NCBI GenBank assembly: GCA_023053685.1
Contig: JALIGW010000016.1
Location: forward strand, 11,562,780 to 11,626,779
DNA length: 64,000 bases
Direction of reading: 5' to 3'
Source: Diadophis punctatus similis
Taxonomy: Eukaryota; Chordata; Lepidosauria; Squamata; Dipsadidae
Shown here one piece after another: positions 19,560-32,200 of the stretch (the stretch's first letter is position 1; every line of letters begins with the position of its first letter). The position numbers were made by a program, and so were the translations under genes. The notes beneath the pieces are model-generated. The model was not told the origin of the DNA. It saw only the letters and a list, made by a program, of their open reading frames with translations, and searched no databases.

Positions 19560-19700
19560 TAGGAGGTGGAGCTCTTGCCTCACAATCAAGAGGTTGTGAG
19601 TTCGATCCTAGGTAGAGGCAGATGTAGGGTCTCCTGCTTGGGCAGGGGGTTGGACTAGATGACCTGCAAGGTCCCTTCCAACTCTGTTAATCTGTTAAGG
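19560..19700 (+). mobile_element. tRNA-headed SINE with a CR1-like tail
   Basis: Pol III-like head with B box GTGAGTTCGATCCTAGG joined to GGGTCTCCTGCTTGGGCAGG and TCCCTTCCAACTCTGTTA, the CR1 3' end. Fits mobilisation by CR1. Confidence 0.65.
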
Positions 19701-21497
19701 TAGACTCTTACTATCATGCATTCAACTTATTTATTTTTTTAGTTTATATGGTTTTTTAAATCTTTTATGATTGTAAGCTGCCCAGAGTTACCTTGAGGTA
19801 AGATGGAGGCCTTATAGATTTTATATATATATAAAAAAAATTAAAAGCATTTTATTACATAATGTACCCCAAACCACACATTACAATATTTCCAGAGCTG
19901 TGAGATTGTTTACAAAAAATAACCTAAGGAACGCTAAGAACTGGTTAAGATAAAGATAATCTTTATTGTCACTTTTGTTCTGTGAACATCCTGGCACACA
20001 GTAAAAAATGAAATTCCGATGCCTGCTCTCAAAAGAAAAACATTAAAAATTAGTTATCAAGTTCAGTTTTAAATACAGCATCAGTTCATATTGTCACGAA
20101 CATTTAATGTATATTTGATTAAGCATGGACCTCTTTTTAACATTCCAACTCCTGTATAGTACAAAAGAATGATGATATTTTGGCTGGCCGCCTACATAAT
20201 AGTTTCTGAGCCACATTTTCTTTAAAGGTTTATTTTTTTGTCTTTACATAAATAACTTAATTGCAAATTTATCTTTTCTTTCACACCAGTTTACATTGGT
20301 GCAAATAAAATTTATGAAGTGCTACAAAACAAGGTGCCCAAAACTATGCACACTGTGCCAGGAAATCTCAGCTTTGGTTTTTGTGTTTTTTTAAAATGCT
20401 GTGCTTGTTCTGAAAGCAAAGCAAGTAGAGTTCCAAAATATTTTACTGTAGCAAAAATATGAAAACCCATCTTTTCAACATGCCTAAATATTAACAGAAT
20501 CACAGAATTGGAAAGATAATTCAATCCAGCCTTCTCCCAACGTAGGATAATTATTTTTACAGCATCTTCTGCTATTGGACTTTCCAGCCTCTGCTTAAAG
20601 ACTTAACAAAAGAAAATCCAGCCCATTTTTGACGATATGGAAAGAAAATTATTTGAAATATTCTAATGTTCTATTGAGTCAATTATTCTATTTAAATACA
20701 TTAGCTATGCCTCCTTTTGAAAACTTTTGTTTTGAATTGAACATAATCAAAGGCACGCACAATAGTGACATACGTCTTTAGCTGGTTGACTCAGATTTCC
20801 CCAGGATGAATCCTCAAATTCTCAAGCCTATAAAATTAAGATCTAACCAAAGTTGTACCAAACTGGCAACAATTTACATGACCTGGAATATAACAATATT
20901 TTCAAACCAATTAGCAGTTGGAACAATGTCCCCTGCTTATAGTCCCGTTTATGGGATAGTGAATTAATCTTGTCTGAAGGTGACAAAAGCAAACAGCGAT
21001 AGAACAAGGTTCATAGCAAGCCAAATGAAGACAAGCTAATTAATCTGAAAGCCAGCAACCCATAAATATTCTGAAGTTGTGAGCACATTCATATCTCATA
21101 GCCTGAATCCAGGGAGTACCGTAGTTATGCTTCCTGCTAATTCCACATTTCCTGCATTTTGCAACAGAAAACATTGGCTTGGATCCAGAGTTCCCACAAT
21201 CAGCATCCGTCTGACATAGCACTGTTATTGTAAGAAATGGGAGAGTGATTTGATTCCTGACCCGTTTCAGCACCTTGAAAACACACTTCATTTGAGTTGT
21301 GAGCTTCCAAACCAGGGTGGAAGGTATCACACGGGGTACACCGCTGATCGGTGAAAATCAGACACCATGCTTTTATTCTGTTTTAACTTTTGATTGGTTA
21401 CAAGAGGGGCAACTATATGTTTTAAGTCAATAAATAAATATTGCCTAGAAGGAATAACCTCTGAATTGCACTTTTTTTTCATGAAACCAGTAAAAAG
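19701..21497. other. Intergenic, mostly unclassified
   Basis: Contains one weak CR1 fragment (20495-20600). ATAATCTTTATTGTCACTTT at 19959 resembles a common vertebrate repeat end. Confidence 0.45.
20495..20600 (-). mobile_element. CR1 LINE 3' fragment (decayed)
   Basis: AACAGAATCACAGAATTGGAA and CAGCCTCTGCTTAAAGAC resemble the antisense CR1 3' end. Confidence 0.5.
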
Positions 21498-21733
21498 AGC
21501 CGAGGTGGCACTGCAGGTCACTTTAGCTGTGATCCGCAGGTCAGCGGTTCAAATCTCACCGGCTCAAGGTTGACTCAGCCTTCCATCCTTCCGAGGTAGG
21601 TAAAATGAGGACTCAGATTGTTGGGGGCAATACAAATATACATTGCTTACTGGTGTAAACTGCTTAGAGAGTGCTTGCACTGTGAGGCGGTATATAAATC
21701 TCACAAAATAAAATAAATAAATAAAATAAAATA
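21498..21733 (+). mobile_element. tRNA-derived squamate SINE (plus)
   Basis: GCGGTTCAAATCTCACCGG (B box) followed by CTCAAGGTTGACTCAGCC and GAGGCGGTATATAAATC. Same family at 24480, 54783 and 59275. Confidence 0.75.
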
Positions 21734-21989
21734 TAGAAAGGTACTACATCTGCATCTGTTATTTATAGGACGGCATTTTGGAATTAATTGATAATTTTTA
21801 AAAGGAATAAGGCATTAAGGTCACTTGATATTCAAGGATCTGAAGTACCTGGAAGATTGATTTTTGATCCCTTCCTCCAATATGTTTATTAATCTTTGAA
21901 ATATAGTAAAAAAAAATAATTGGAAAGTTTCCTTTCCCTCAGTAGGTGACTCTACTCCAATCAATTGAAAAGAATCTTGGGAGTTTAAC

Positions 21990-22347
<358 letters not shown>

Positions 22348-22411
22348 GCAACTCAAATGCTTAGAAACTATTGGCATCAGCAAAAATATTACATCATTCA
22401 CTGAAAAAGCG

Positions 22412-24058
22412 ATGAAACAATGGAGAACTGTGTTGGCAGTAGGGAATGAGAACTATGGAATGGTTAATATCAAGAGAGGAATTTTTCAGGGAGATTCACT
22501 TTCACCCCTCCTCTTCATCATCGCAATGATCCCACTATCAGTAATCTTAAAAAAAATGAAACTTGGATACCAAATAGCCAAAGACGCTGAAAAAATTTCA
22601 CATTTATTGTATATGGATGATTTGAAACTGTATGGAAAGTCAGAAATAGAAATCCAATCACTGACCAACACAGTCCTAATATTCAGCACAGATATCTCAA
22701 TGCAGTTTGGCATGGAAAAATGTGCCACTGTATCTATGAAAAGGGGCAAAATCACTACATGTGACGGAATTGAAATGCCCAATGGCCAATTAATTAAATG
22801 CAATCAAAATGAAGCCTATAAATATCTGGGCATTCTGCAGTTGGATAACATCAGACATGGAGAAGTGAAAACTATCATTAGAAGAGAGTACACCAACAGA
22901 GTTAGGAAAATTTTGAAATCTAAATTAAATGGTGGAAACACCATCAAGGCCATGAATACCTGGGCAATACCAGTCATAAGATACACGGCTGGTATAATTA
23001 ACTGGACACAAGCTGATTTGGACATTTTGGACCGAAACACCAGAAAACTAATGACAATGCACTACAGTTTACATCCACGTAGTGACACTGATAGACTTTA
23101 CCTGCCCAGAAAATCAGGTGGCAGAGGACTACTACAAGTAAAGCAAACAGTTGAAGAAGAAAAGCATGCATTGGCGGATTATTTAAAAGAAAGTCAAGAA
23201 CATCTATTAATTGAAGTAAAGAACAAAAATCTACTGAAGGTCCAACAGACGAAACAAGAATACAGAAAAAATGTGATAAAATCAAGAATGGAGAGTTGGC
23301 AAAATAAAGCATTACATGGCCAATTTCTGGAAAAAATAAAAGACAAAGTGGACAGTGAAAAAACTTGGTTATGGTTAACATCTGGTACTTTAAAGAAAGA
23401 AACAGAATCATTGATCCTGGCCGCACAAGAACAGGCAATTCGTACAAATGCCATAAAGGCCAAAATTGATAAATCTTCAAATGATGCTAAATGCAGATTA
23501 TGCAAGGAAGCTGATGAAACTGTAGCCCATGTGCTCAGCTGCTGCAAGAAAATCGCACAGACTGATTACAAATTACGACACAACTCTGTTGCACAAATGA
23601 TCCACTGGAATTTATGCAAAAATTATAACATCCATACTGCTACAAACTGGTGGGAACACAAGCCTGAAAAAGTCACTGAAAATCAGATGGTCAAGATCTT
23701 GTGGGATTTTCGTATACAAACAGACAAGGTACTGGCGCATAATACACCAGACATCACGTTGGTCGAGAACAACAAGGTGACTATAATTGACATTGCAATA
23801 CCAGGAGATAGCAAGGTCGATGAAAAGGAACACGAAAAAATTGCAAAATACCAGGACTTAAAAATTGAAATCCAACGATTATGGCACAAACCAGCAGTGG
23901 TAATTCCAGTAGTGATTGGAACACTGGGTGCTATCCCAAAAGCACTGGAATTACATTTAAAACAGCTCAAAATTGACAAAATCACCATCAGTCAAATGCA
24001 GAAAGCCGCACTGCTCGGTTCCGCACATATACTTCGAAAATACATTACGACTTCCTAG
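22412..24058 (+). CDS. R4/Dong LINE ORF, C-terminal 548 codons intact
   Basis: Reverse transcriptase with restriction-like endonuclease, partial. Visible in order: RT motif with RGIFQGDSLSPLLF (about residues 22-35), catalytic LLYMDDLKLY (about 65-74), AYKYLGI, then a zinc finger CRLC-x8-H-x4-C and a restriction-like endonuclease motif TPD-x12-D (TPDITLVENNKVTIIDIAIP). C-terminal finger plus nuclease after the RT is the R2/R4/Dong layout, not the apurinic endonuclease of CR1 or L1. The frame is open upstream of this ATG to the 5' truncation, so the ATG is internal. N-terminal RT fingers are absent, so the copy cannot be autonomous. No stop or frameshift in 548 codons points to recent insertion. 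Confidence 0.85.
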   Translation: MKQWRTVLAVGNENYGMVNIKRGIFQGDSLSPLLFIIAMIPLSVILKKMKLGYQIAKDAEKISHLLYMDDLKLYGKSEIEIQSLTNTVLIFSTDISMQFGMEKCATVSMKRGKITTCDGIEMPNGQLIKCNQNEAYKYLGILQLDNIRHGEVKTIIRREYTNRVRKILKSKLNGGNTIKAMNTWAIPVIRYTAGIINWTQADLDILDRNTRKLMTMHYSLHPRSDTDRLYLPRKSGGRGLLQVKQTVEEEKHALADYLKESQEHLLIEVKNKNLLKVQQTKQEYRKNVIKSRMESWQNKALHGQFLEKIKDKVDSEKTWLWLTSGTLKKETESLILAAQEQAIRTNAIKAKIDKSSNDAKCRLCKEADETVAHVLSCCKKIAQTDYKLRHNSVAQMIHWNLCKNYNIHTATNWWEHKPEKVTENQMVKILWDFRIQTDKVLAHNTPDITLVENNKVTIIDIAIPGDSKVDEKEHEKIAKYQDLKIEIQRLWHKPAVVIPVVIGTLGAIPKALELHLKQLKIDKITISQMQKAALLGSAHILRKYITTS

Positions 24059-24129
24059 GCCCCTGGGTGGGGCTCGACTAGTAATCAATGCCAAATCCGG
24101 CGAAACAACTGGCCGCTGTGATACAATTG

Positions 24130-24130
<1 letters not shown>

Positions 24131-24160
<30 letters not shown>
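24131..24160. repeat. (TAA)n run at the 3' end of the R4/Dong element
   Basis: About ten TAA units directly before the 13-bp direct repeat. Confidence 0.9.
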
Positions 24161-24161
<1 letters not shown>

Positions 24162-24479
24162 GCAACTCAAATGATGGCTAGATTTCCATGAAGATAGTCT
24201 GAGGATAAATCCAAACTCATTTGTGGGCATGATGGCATATTCCATTCCATATACATTAGCTGATCCTTAATCCTGAATATTTTAAAGATATATTTTCATA
24301 AAGATTGAAAAGATTACTAAGTTTTCATTTTGTGAGCAGGAGTTTTGATATACTACTTGAAATATTATGATACAATACTATATCAAGAAAGCACATGGAA
24401 GGGAACTCTTAAAACTTGAACAATGACTAAAAATATTAGCTGTATTCAGCAAAAAATCTTATTTGTTTATTTTATTATT

Positions 24480-24722
24480 TATTTTATTAGTGAGACTTAT
24501 ATACCGCCTCATAGTGCAAGCACTCTCTAAGCGGTTTACACCATTAAGCAATGTATATTTACATTGCTCCCAACAATCTGGGTCCTCATTTTACCTACCT
24601 CGGAAGGATGGAAGGCTGAGTCAACACTGAGCCGGTGAGATTTGAACAGCTGAACTGCTGATCACAGTCAGCTAAAGTAGCCTGCAGTACTGCACTTTAA
24701 CTGCTGCGCCACCTCGGCTCGG
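24480..24722 (-). mobile_element. tRNA-derived squamate SINE (minus)
   Basis: ATACCGCCTCATAGTGCAAG through GCCGGTGAGATTTGAACAGC and GCGCCACCTCGGCTC, inverse of 21498-21733. Confidence 0.75.
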
Positions 24723-25508
24723 TTTATTGAACTCCCCAAAGAATATTTAAAAAACAATTTGGTTTCAACTTATTATATGCTGATACAACTTTGGGGGAAA
24801 CCATTGTTAAAGATGTAAGTATTAAGTGGAATCATATTTTTTATGCCTAAAATGGATTTAATCGATGTGTTGTCAATTTCTGAAATGTCCCTGTGTTGCA
24901 GAAATGAGATTATGGTATGTTTCCACGTAATTTCAATTTAAAGATATGTTCAAAGAATTGAGCAAGCTACTGGTATATATTAGTACTACGCTGAGTTTTA
25001 AAGTGTTATCACTATTGTACAGACTATCATCACCTCTGTAGTTGGAACTAGAGCAGTCAAAATGGGAAAGAAATTATTAAATTGGTGAGTTTTTTAGATG
25101 ATAAGAGTTTCATTTTCTACAACACGTGTTTTGAAAATGTAGCAGACATTTATTAGAGTTTAATGAAAACCATAAAGTTAGGAGATGAACTCATACATAA
25201 TTTTAATCAGTAGCAAAATAATTTCTTTTCCTTTTAATTAAAATTTACAATAAATTTACAAACATTGCCACTCATTTAAAATTGAGGTATTTCCATTCTT
25301 AAAAAAATACAATACATTTTACAGTAAAGTGCATATGTAAAATAATTTTGCCCTAAATGTAAACTAGGTAACAAGCAGTCAATACTTGTGTTACATCTTT
25401 ATTTTGAAGATTTTTTTTTTAAAAAATAGCATTTAAGGCACGTTGCAAATAATCATGTTACAAATATAGCAACTGAGAATATATTATATAAATCTCAGTT
25501 CAGCAAAC
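24723..25508. other. AT-rich DNA downstream of CEP126
   Basis: Beyond the CEP126 poly(A) signal. No gene seen. Confidence 0.5.
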
Positions 25509-25514
25509 TTTATT
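25509..25514 (-). terminator. CEP126: CEP126 polyadenylation signal AATAAA
   Basis: AATAAA on the minus strand 78 nt after the preferred stop codon and 9 nt after the alternative one; the expected 3' end of the gene. Confidence 0.65.
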
Positions 25515-25591
25515 AGTGCCAAGTCAGTATCTTCTTTGCTTTAGGCTATGGGTGGCATCCAATATGCTCCTATACCTTTGCATTTGAGGCA

Positions 25592-25619
25592 TTATATCCA
25601 TGTATGAGGGAGATGTGAC
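25592..25619 (-). CDS. CEP126: CEP126 terminal coding exon
   Basis: Acceptor TTCTTACAG; in the phase dictated by exon 11 the chain ends RSHLPHTWI and TAA at 25592-25594. A second frame of the same exon is also open for 31 codons ([12 protein letters not shown]...LKQRRY, TGA at 25524-25526) and would be used if an extra micro-exon or another donor shifted the phase. The AATAAA at 25509-25514 serves either ending. Confidence 0.6.
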
Positions 25620-28600
25620 CTGTAAGAATAAAAAGCAAACATTAATAAATATACATTAAAACACCCACAGAATTGTATAAGCCATTTGCAAATATGAATT
25701 TCAACCCAAGTTAATATGGATAACATATTTGCTAGTATAGTAGTAGAAAGAATAAAATACTGGTACATCAAAGCCAGCAAAGGACAATCCTCGGAAAAAT
25801 AATGATGAACAGAAATTGGAAAGTGATGTATCATATAAATTTTATATATGTTTGAGTCAAATTGAATTTATTCCAAATAAACAAACATAGATTACAACCC
25901 AAATTAATAAAGCTAACTACTTACTAATATTTGCATGGAAATATTAGGAAATAATATAATATTACGAATAAAAGGAAATAATATAAGAAAATTAGGAAAT
26001 CTGCAGTTCAGCTACAAGTTCAATATAAATTTATTTCAAACTTTGAATATCTACTTGTAATATAAAGACTGAAATTTGTCTTATTATAATAATAATATAG
26101 TTCTATTCTTTCTTATTCCCTATTCCCAGCTGGTAATTTTACTTGGAAGTTAGTCCATTTTAACTATACCACTGGTAGCATGGGTAGAATTTTTTTCTAA
26201 ACAAGGTACATTAAGTAAAACCTATGGGTCAAACTTTCTTATTTTTTATGGTTATCTCTATTCTTTCGTTTCTTTAGGGGAATCGATGTTTAAAGGGAAT
26301 TCTAAAATAGAGGTCTGATTCATTTTTTGTTCAACTTCTCCCCCTTAGCTGTCACCCACATCTTTACTATTTAATATTGTATTTCGTTAGGGCTCCAACA
26401 ATATAGAGTTTGGCAAAATGTATGTTCTCCCTTAGAGCATTTCGGCTGAAATGCTGATATTGCACGAATAAACCTGCAAGGCTCAAGTGCTCTCTCTTTC
26501 ATTGCAAATAACTCAAGAAGGATCCAGACTGCCTGCTCTCAAATTTGATCTTCTATTCCCAAGCAGGAAATTGACTGAAAATCTACCAGCATCCATATTG
26601 GAGCAGGTAATATTTGTGATTTGCTCTTCTGATTTTCTCACTCTTGTTTTTCCCCTCCCTCATATAATGGAAGCTAACTACAAAAATATAGGTTTTTTTT
26701 CTTATTAAAAAGCAATTTCATTCTCCTCTTCCTTCCTTCCATGCAGACCTTATTTCAGTTGCTAGCTAAATTGCTGATCTTCCCATTAAAGTTCTGTTTG
26801 TATTACACTTTTCTTACTTTATAGTAATAAATTATGTACTTTGTACTGGTAATAGTAATTACCCCTCTCTCTCCCAGACAGTTGTACAGACAGCCTAATT
26901 TCATACGGACTGTTGTTTTTTCTCTTTTATAGCCTAATTCCTCTCCATATAAAGTGACTCTAGAAGTAGACACAAAGCATATGGAACACACATACACATA
27001 CTTCATGATTACAATTGGTTTCTTCTCTACTGTTCCTTTTAATTGGAATCTGGATATTGAAAACTTAGGGAGTTAAGGGTCAGTGAGAGAAATGGACAAA
27101 AGCAATAATACAGGAGCACATATTTGGTATCTATGGGGTTCCCACTTGATAGGGAAAATAAGATTTGAGGCTCTCACATAGCAGCAGTCATCAATTCCTT
27201 TAGACTGTTTAGAGCATCACATTTGCTGTTCTAAATGTGACCAGGTACAGCAAATAAATTGTGGTGGATTAGATTGGGAACGAAATTCCAAATCTGTCGT
27301 TCTAATTCTAACAGTGGCAAACTATATGTGTCTGGAAACTCTTAAGTTTTAATATAGTTAGCTTATAATATAATGTTAGTTAACATTACATTAAACGAAT
27401 ATGCTTACCAAAGGGGAAATAGTCTGCAAAACACTTGTAGAAGATGGGTTTTTGTTAACTGTTTCATGAACATCTAAGAGAGTATAAAATAATTACAAAA
27501 CTTCAATGGTATGGTAAGAAATAACTTGTGGCCTGTATAGTTTTTCCCTTGAATATTATGTGATCTAGTGTAGGGGTCTCCAACCTTAGTAACTTTCAAG
27601 ACTTGTGGACTTCAACTCCCAGAGTTCCTCAGCCAGCTTTGCTAGCTGAGGAATTCTGGGAGTTGAAGTCCACACGTCTTAAAGTTGCCAAGGTTGGAGA
27701 CCTCTGAGAGTATTATCTTTTAATTGGTGCATGTGGGAAAAGCATTTTATTTTAGAATCAAACTTCATTTTAATTTCGAAATCACTAATTTTTAATTAAG
27801 GAGAACGTTTATTTCTCAATCACTATTTAATTACTTATTAAATCTCTTTTGAGTCACGCTGGCTTGTGTAGCCTCCTTGACAGCCATCTGAAAATGGACT
27901 GACATTACCCATTTCTGGGCTTCCCATTCTAGCCTGCACTCCTGGAAGTCTCCCATCCCAGTAATACTCCATCCAGGGTTCCTGCTGAACTTCTGAGCCA
28001 TGGCAAGGTTGTCGAGTACCGCCACCTGCTGACACAATGCAGATCTAACAACCAACATAGTTGTATATTTTTATTTTTTAACTTTTAGGTGATACTGATT
28101 TATAATCAGCTTTCACTAATCTATCATCCTTCACATGACTTAGAACTAAAGCCCCATGTCCTCCTCCTCCTCCTCTTTATATTGCTGAATATTTTACTGT
28201 CGTGGTAAATGACCTGATAAACCTTTAAGACTTCAACAAAATTTTCATACCACCTTCAAGCGCTACTATCAGATTACAATTTAAAATGTTATAGAAGGGA
28301 AGAATTGCTAAATGTAGGGGATAAATAATATTAATCAGATTTACTTAATTGTATTTATATTTAATAAAATCTACATGTTAATGAAATCATACATTTATTA
28401 CATTTTGGTCCTCCTGTTCTCTTGTTTGAACAGGATTACCCTTACTACAGATCAGCTGCAGGCTTTGACTCAAAACATGTATTTATTCCTGTCTTCCTAA
28501 TATATAATGAGATAACTTGATAGAAATCGGTTTAAGGACAAATGGCAATGGCTTATTCATTTTTTTTAAATTTTCTTCCTCTTTTCCTCTATTTTCTGCT

Positions 28601-29240
28601 TAATTTCAGATCTCCTAAACAATAAAACAATATTTGTTTATCTGTGGAGCACACAGGGCTATCAGCTGATCCCCAAAGAGTATTATACTGATAGGTGGTA
28701 GATTTCTAAATTAGGAGAAAAGTATGTTTTGCCTTAAAATGCTAATATATCACCATAATAATAGCTGAGCAAACAGTACTACAGATTTTAATTTTCCAAG
28801 GAGGAAAATAGTACCAGGCTATCTCCGGGACCGCATTCTGCCTCATACTTCCCTCCGACCGGTTAGGGCCCACAGAGTTGGCCTCCTCCAGCTCCCGTCA
28901 GCCAAGCAATGCCGGCTGGCGGGCCCTAGGGGGAGAGCCTTCTCTGTGGCCGGCCCCGCGCTCTGGAACCAACTCCCTCCAGAGACCCGAACCATCCCCA
29001 CCCTGCTGGCCTTCCGAAAAGCCGTTAAGACATGGCTCTTCCTGCAGGCAGGGGGTAGAGCTTAACTCCATCTGCACTCTCCCCCGGGTATGTCTGGTGG
29101 TTGAATGGTTCTTTTATATTGCAATTTTTTAATTTTTATATTTTGATTTTAATTGAATTTATTGGTTATTCTTGTATTTTTCCTGTGTTGTAAGCCGCCC
29201 TGAGTCCCTCGGGAGTTGGGCGGCATATAAGAAAACCAAA

Positions 29241-29275
<35 letters not shown>

Positions 29276-32200
29276 ATAGTACATCTTAGCAGCCATTCAA
29301 TTCCATTGACTTAGAGACTGCTCCTTTGGCCTCACAGTTCAAAATAAAACCTACTTAAAGTAATATATTATGACTAATTTTAATTACTCAAGTGAAACAT
29401 CCTACCTGCGTTTCACATCAAGAGTGACTTTTGGACCTGAAGTTCCTGCTTGGCAATGAACATAAGGCAAAAGAGAAAAGATAATCATACTTGTTTACAT
29501 TTATGTGACTTGTCAAATCACCTTGGTGAAATACAGTGGATAATTTTCAGAATACTTACTCTGTAGCCGGTGATTGATGCGGTCAAGGGACTGAAGAACT
29601 TTGTGCTCTTCAAATGACAGAGCACTCATTCCTTGCCGTGGCGGTCTATTTCGCACTGCAATCTGCCTATATGGTTGTGGTGTATCCAAACCAGCCAAAA
29701 TTTCACCTTCTGCAGCTGACAAATTCACAAGATTTTCTGGTATTAGGAACTGTCTAGTACCATCTGAATTTTAGAACAAATATATTTACTGTGAAAAGCT
29801 TTTAAGAAAGGTGGCTTACAAATATCTGGGTTGGCGATTGCATTTAATGTTTTTTTAGGTATCTTTCAAAGTTTTGAAACTATTGCAAAAGGTTTTTAAA
29901 CAACTGCTTATACACAGCTAGGATAAGTGCCATTGTGGCACTACTAGTATCATATTGGAGGGCTGCTGAAACAGAATACATGAAACATAAATAGACAATG
30001 AATAGTTTTTCTCCCCTCAAAGCACATCATATTGACTGTTTAAAATCATCTCCGTTCAGGGCTGATTCAGTTTCTGTGACAATAGTATATTTATATATCT
30101 GAGTTAGTGTAGATCAAATGCATATCTTCATCTTTTCAAAGTTCCAATGTAATGTTTATTTTAATTCATTAATGCAAGACATTTTCAGTACACAATTGGG
30201 AAGAACAAAAACGAATTTGATCAAACTCGAGTTAAAGCTGCTAATAAGATTAAACTTGTAGCAGTAAGAGCAGCAAAGGGTCATTACTTCTCCGCTCTTA
30301 TTGCCTCCATAGAGTGTTGCCCAACAGCCCTATTTAAGATCACCCAGACTATCCTTGGAAAGGGTGGCCTGGAGATTCACTTACAAGGCTATGCAGAGGA
30401 ATGGGATGGGCAGGGATGGGAAATCGCCCCTCGCAGCTGCACTGAGGAATTCTAGCCAGAACACATCCTAGCCAGCCGAAATCAAGGCCATCTCCATGGA
30501 GACCCGCAAAGGCCGGAGGGGGTGATTTCTACGTTGGGGAATGTGAATGGTGACACACATTGGGGGGAAGGGGCAATAGGGTCAGAGGCAAGGCGTGAAC
30601 TGGGTGAAGTCAGAGCTGGCTTCACCTAGGTCGTGCCGACATGGCGCTCCTAATAAACAACTGGATTTTTCTTGCACAATGGCTTGAGGCTCCTGATTTT
30701 ATTTAGGCATTGGTCGAAACCCTGACAGTTAATAAAGATCAAGAATGACACCTACAGGAATTAATGATGATCTAATTATTTAGATCCCAAATCAGATTGA
30801 AATATGCTGCATTACCTTCATCAGAATTATTGACACCACCTGCGACTCGGACTGGCTCCAACAAACACTGAGAATGCACTTGAATTGGGGCTTGTGATAT
30901 ATTCTATGTAAAAAAATTATCAAGCTGTTTTTAAAAATGTAATCAAAATGAATTACAAATCTATTTACATAAAACGTATATAAACTTTTACATATCAAAA
31001 TTTAATGTAAAATTTACATGAAAGAGTTTACTCTCTGTTGTGATTACATGTAAAATATGTACCATTAGGTGAAAATAAATAATGTTGGTTAAAAAAAGGC
31101 AGTGTACTGATGGTGTTACTATTTATAAAAATAACTGAAATGTTTAATGCTTGTACAAATGGAATACACATAAATGTTATAACTTGCTATTATTGTTAGA
31201 TCCAGTTTGCTTTACATCTATTTTATGTGGAGTCTTTTCCAAATATTTTGTATTTACTTATGGAACTTTTTTATGTGATGTTTAGGCCAAAAGCTATTTT
31301 TGATATTTTGACACAATAATTTATTAGACCTACCTGTCCAGCACCAGTGGGTTTCCTTGCCGAAGAGGCTGACATTTGTCTCCTCTGTTCTAAAAGAGCC
31401 TTGCGTTTATTTTCATTGTTTTCGTTAATTTGTTTTCGTCTTGCAAAAGCAAAATGGGCTGAAAGTAATGCAAAAGCCTCACAAAAAATAGAACTGATTA
31501 TCTTAAATTTGTCTTATCAGGCTATTTTTAACTATATGTTTTTGTTATAAGCTATTTTGAAAACTTCTATACATATATGCATTAATATTTTTTAAAAAAA
31601 CCAGACAAATTATACATAAACCCAAATTAACCAAAGGATCACCTAAATTAAGTGAGAGAAGAAATGCATAGATTGCATAATCTCTTTTTAATCTTTAAAT
31701 TATTTTGGTAACGTTAGATTTCCTAAATTTTACACACACACACACACACACTTTTGTATGTCAAGTTTGCAATGAGGGTATAAAGAAAAACAAAAATCAG
31801 CAGAACACTGAGAGAAAAAGGATTAAAAACCAGTGCTCATTTTCTCAACAGATGCACCTTCCTTCTAAAAAATGAAATATAATTCAATCACTGATTTTTG
31901 TTTAACTTTGAAGGAGGCATAATTTCTCCAAAGTGTATAGCAGAGCCTTTCTTAGTCTTACCAGAACATAAGTTTTTATTACAAGAAATTGAAAATAGAA
32001 TCTGCTGTTTTCTCCAAAATATGCTCATCCAATGAATTCCATGCCTATACTGAAAGTTATGACAATGGTTAAGGCATAGTTATAAACCACTAGGGTTGAA
32101 TGCTTTGGTTAGATTAACCAACCAACCAGCATCCTGGTTTATCAGTAGCAGCAGGTTCTAAATGTCATCAACAATTAGCAGAGTTAAAAGCTAAGGAAAA

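Larger units (their letters stand above)
22360..24160 (+). mobile_element. 5'-truncated R4/Dong-type LINE with 13-bp direct repeats
   Basis: Holds the C-terminal half of a non-LTR retrotransposon ORF and ends in a short TAA tract. The 13-bp repeat AGCAACTCAAATG, joined to TAA repeats, flanks it exactly (22347-22359 and 24161-24173), so the insertion is by target-primed reverse transcription with 5' truncation. The upstream TTG/TAA microsatellite follows a CR1 3' end. Dong of silkworm is known to insert in TAA repeats, which fits. Confidence 0.85.

Noticed and set aside
19560..19620. Possible tRNA gene
   Set aside because: tRNA-like B box is part of a SINE with a CR1 tail; no full cloverleaf made out. 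Same for the SINE heads near 21500, 24700, 42000 and 54950.
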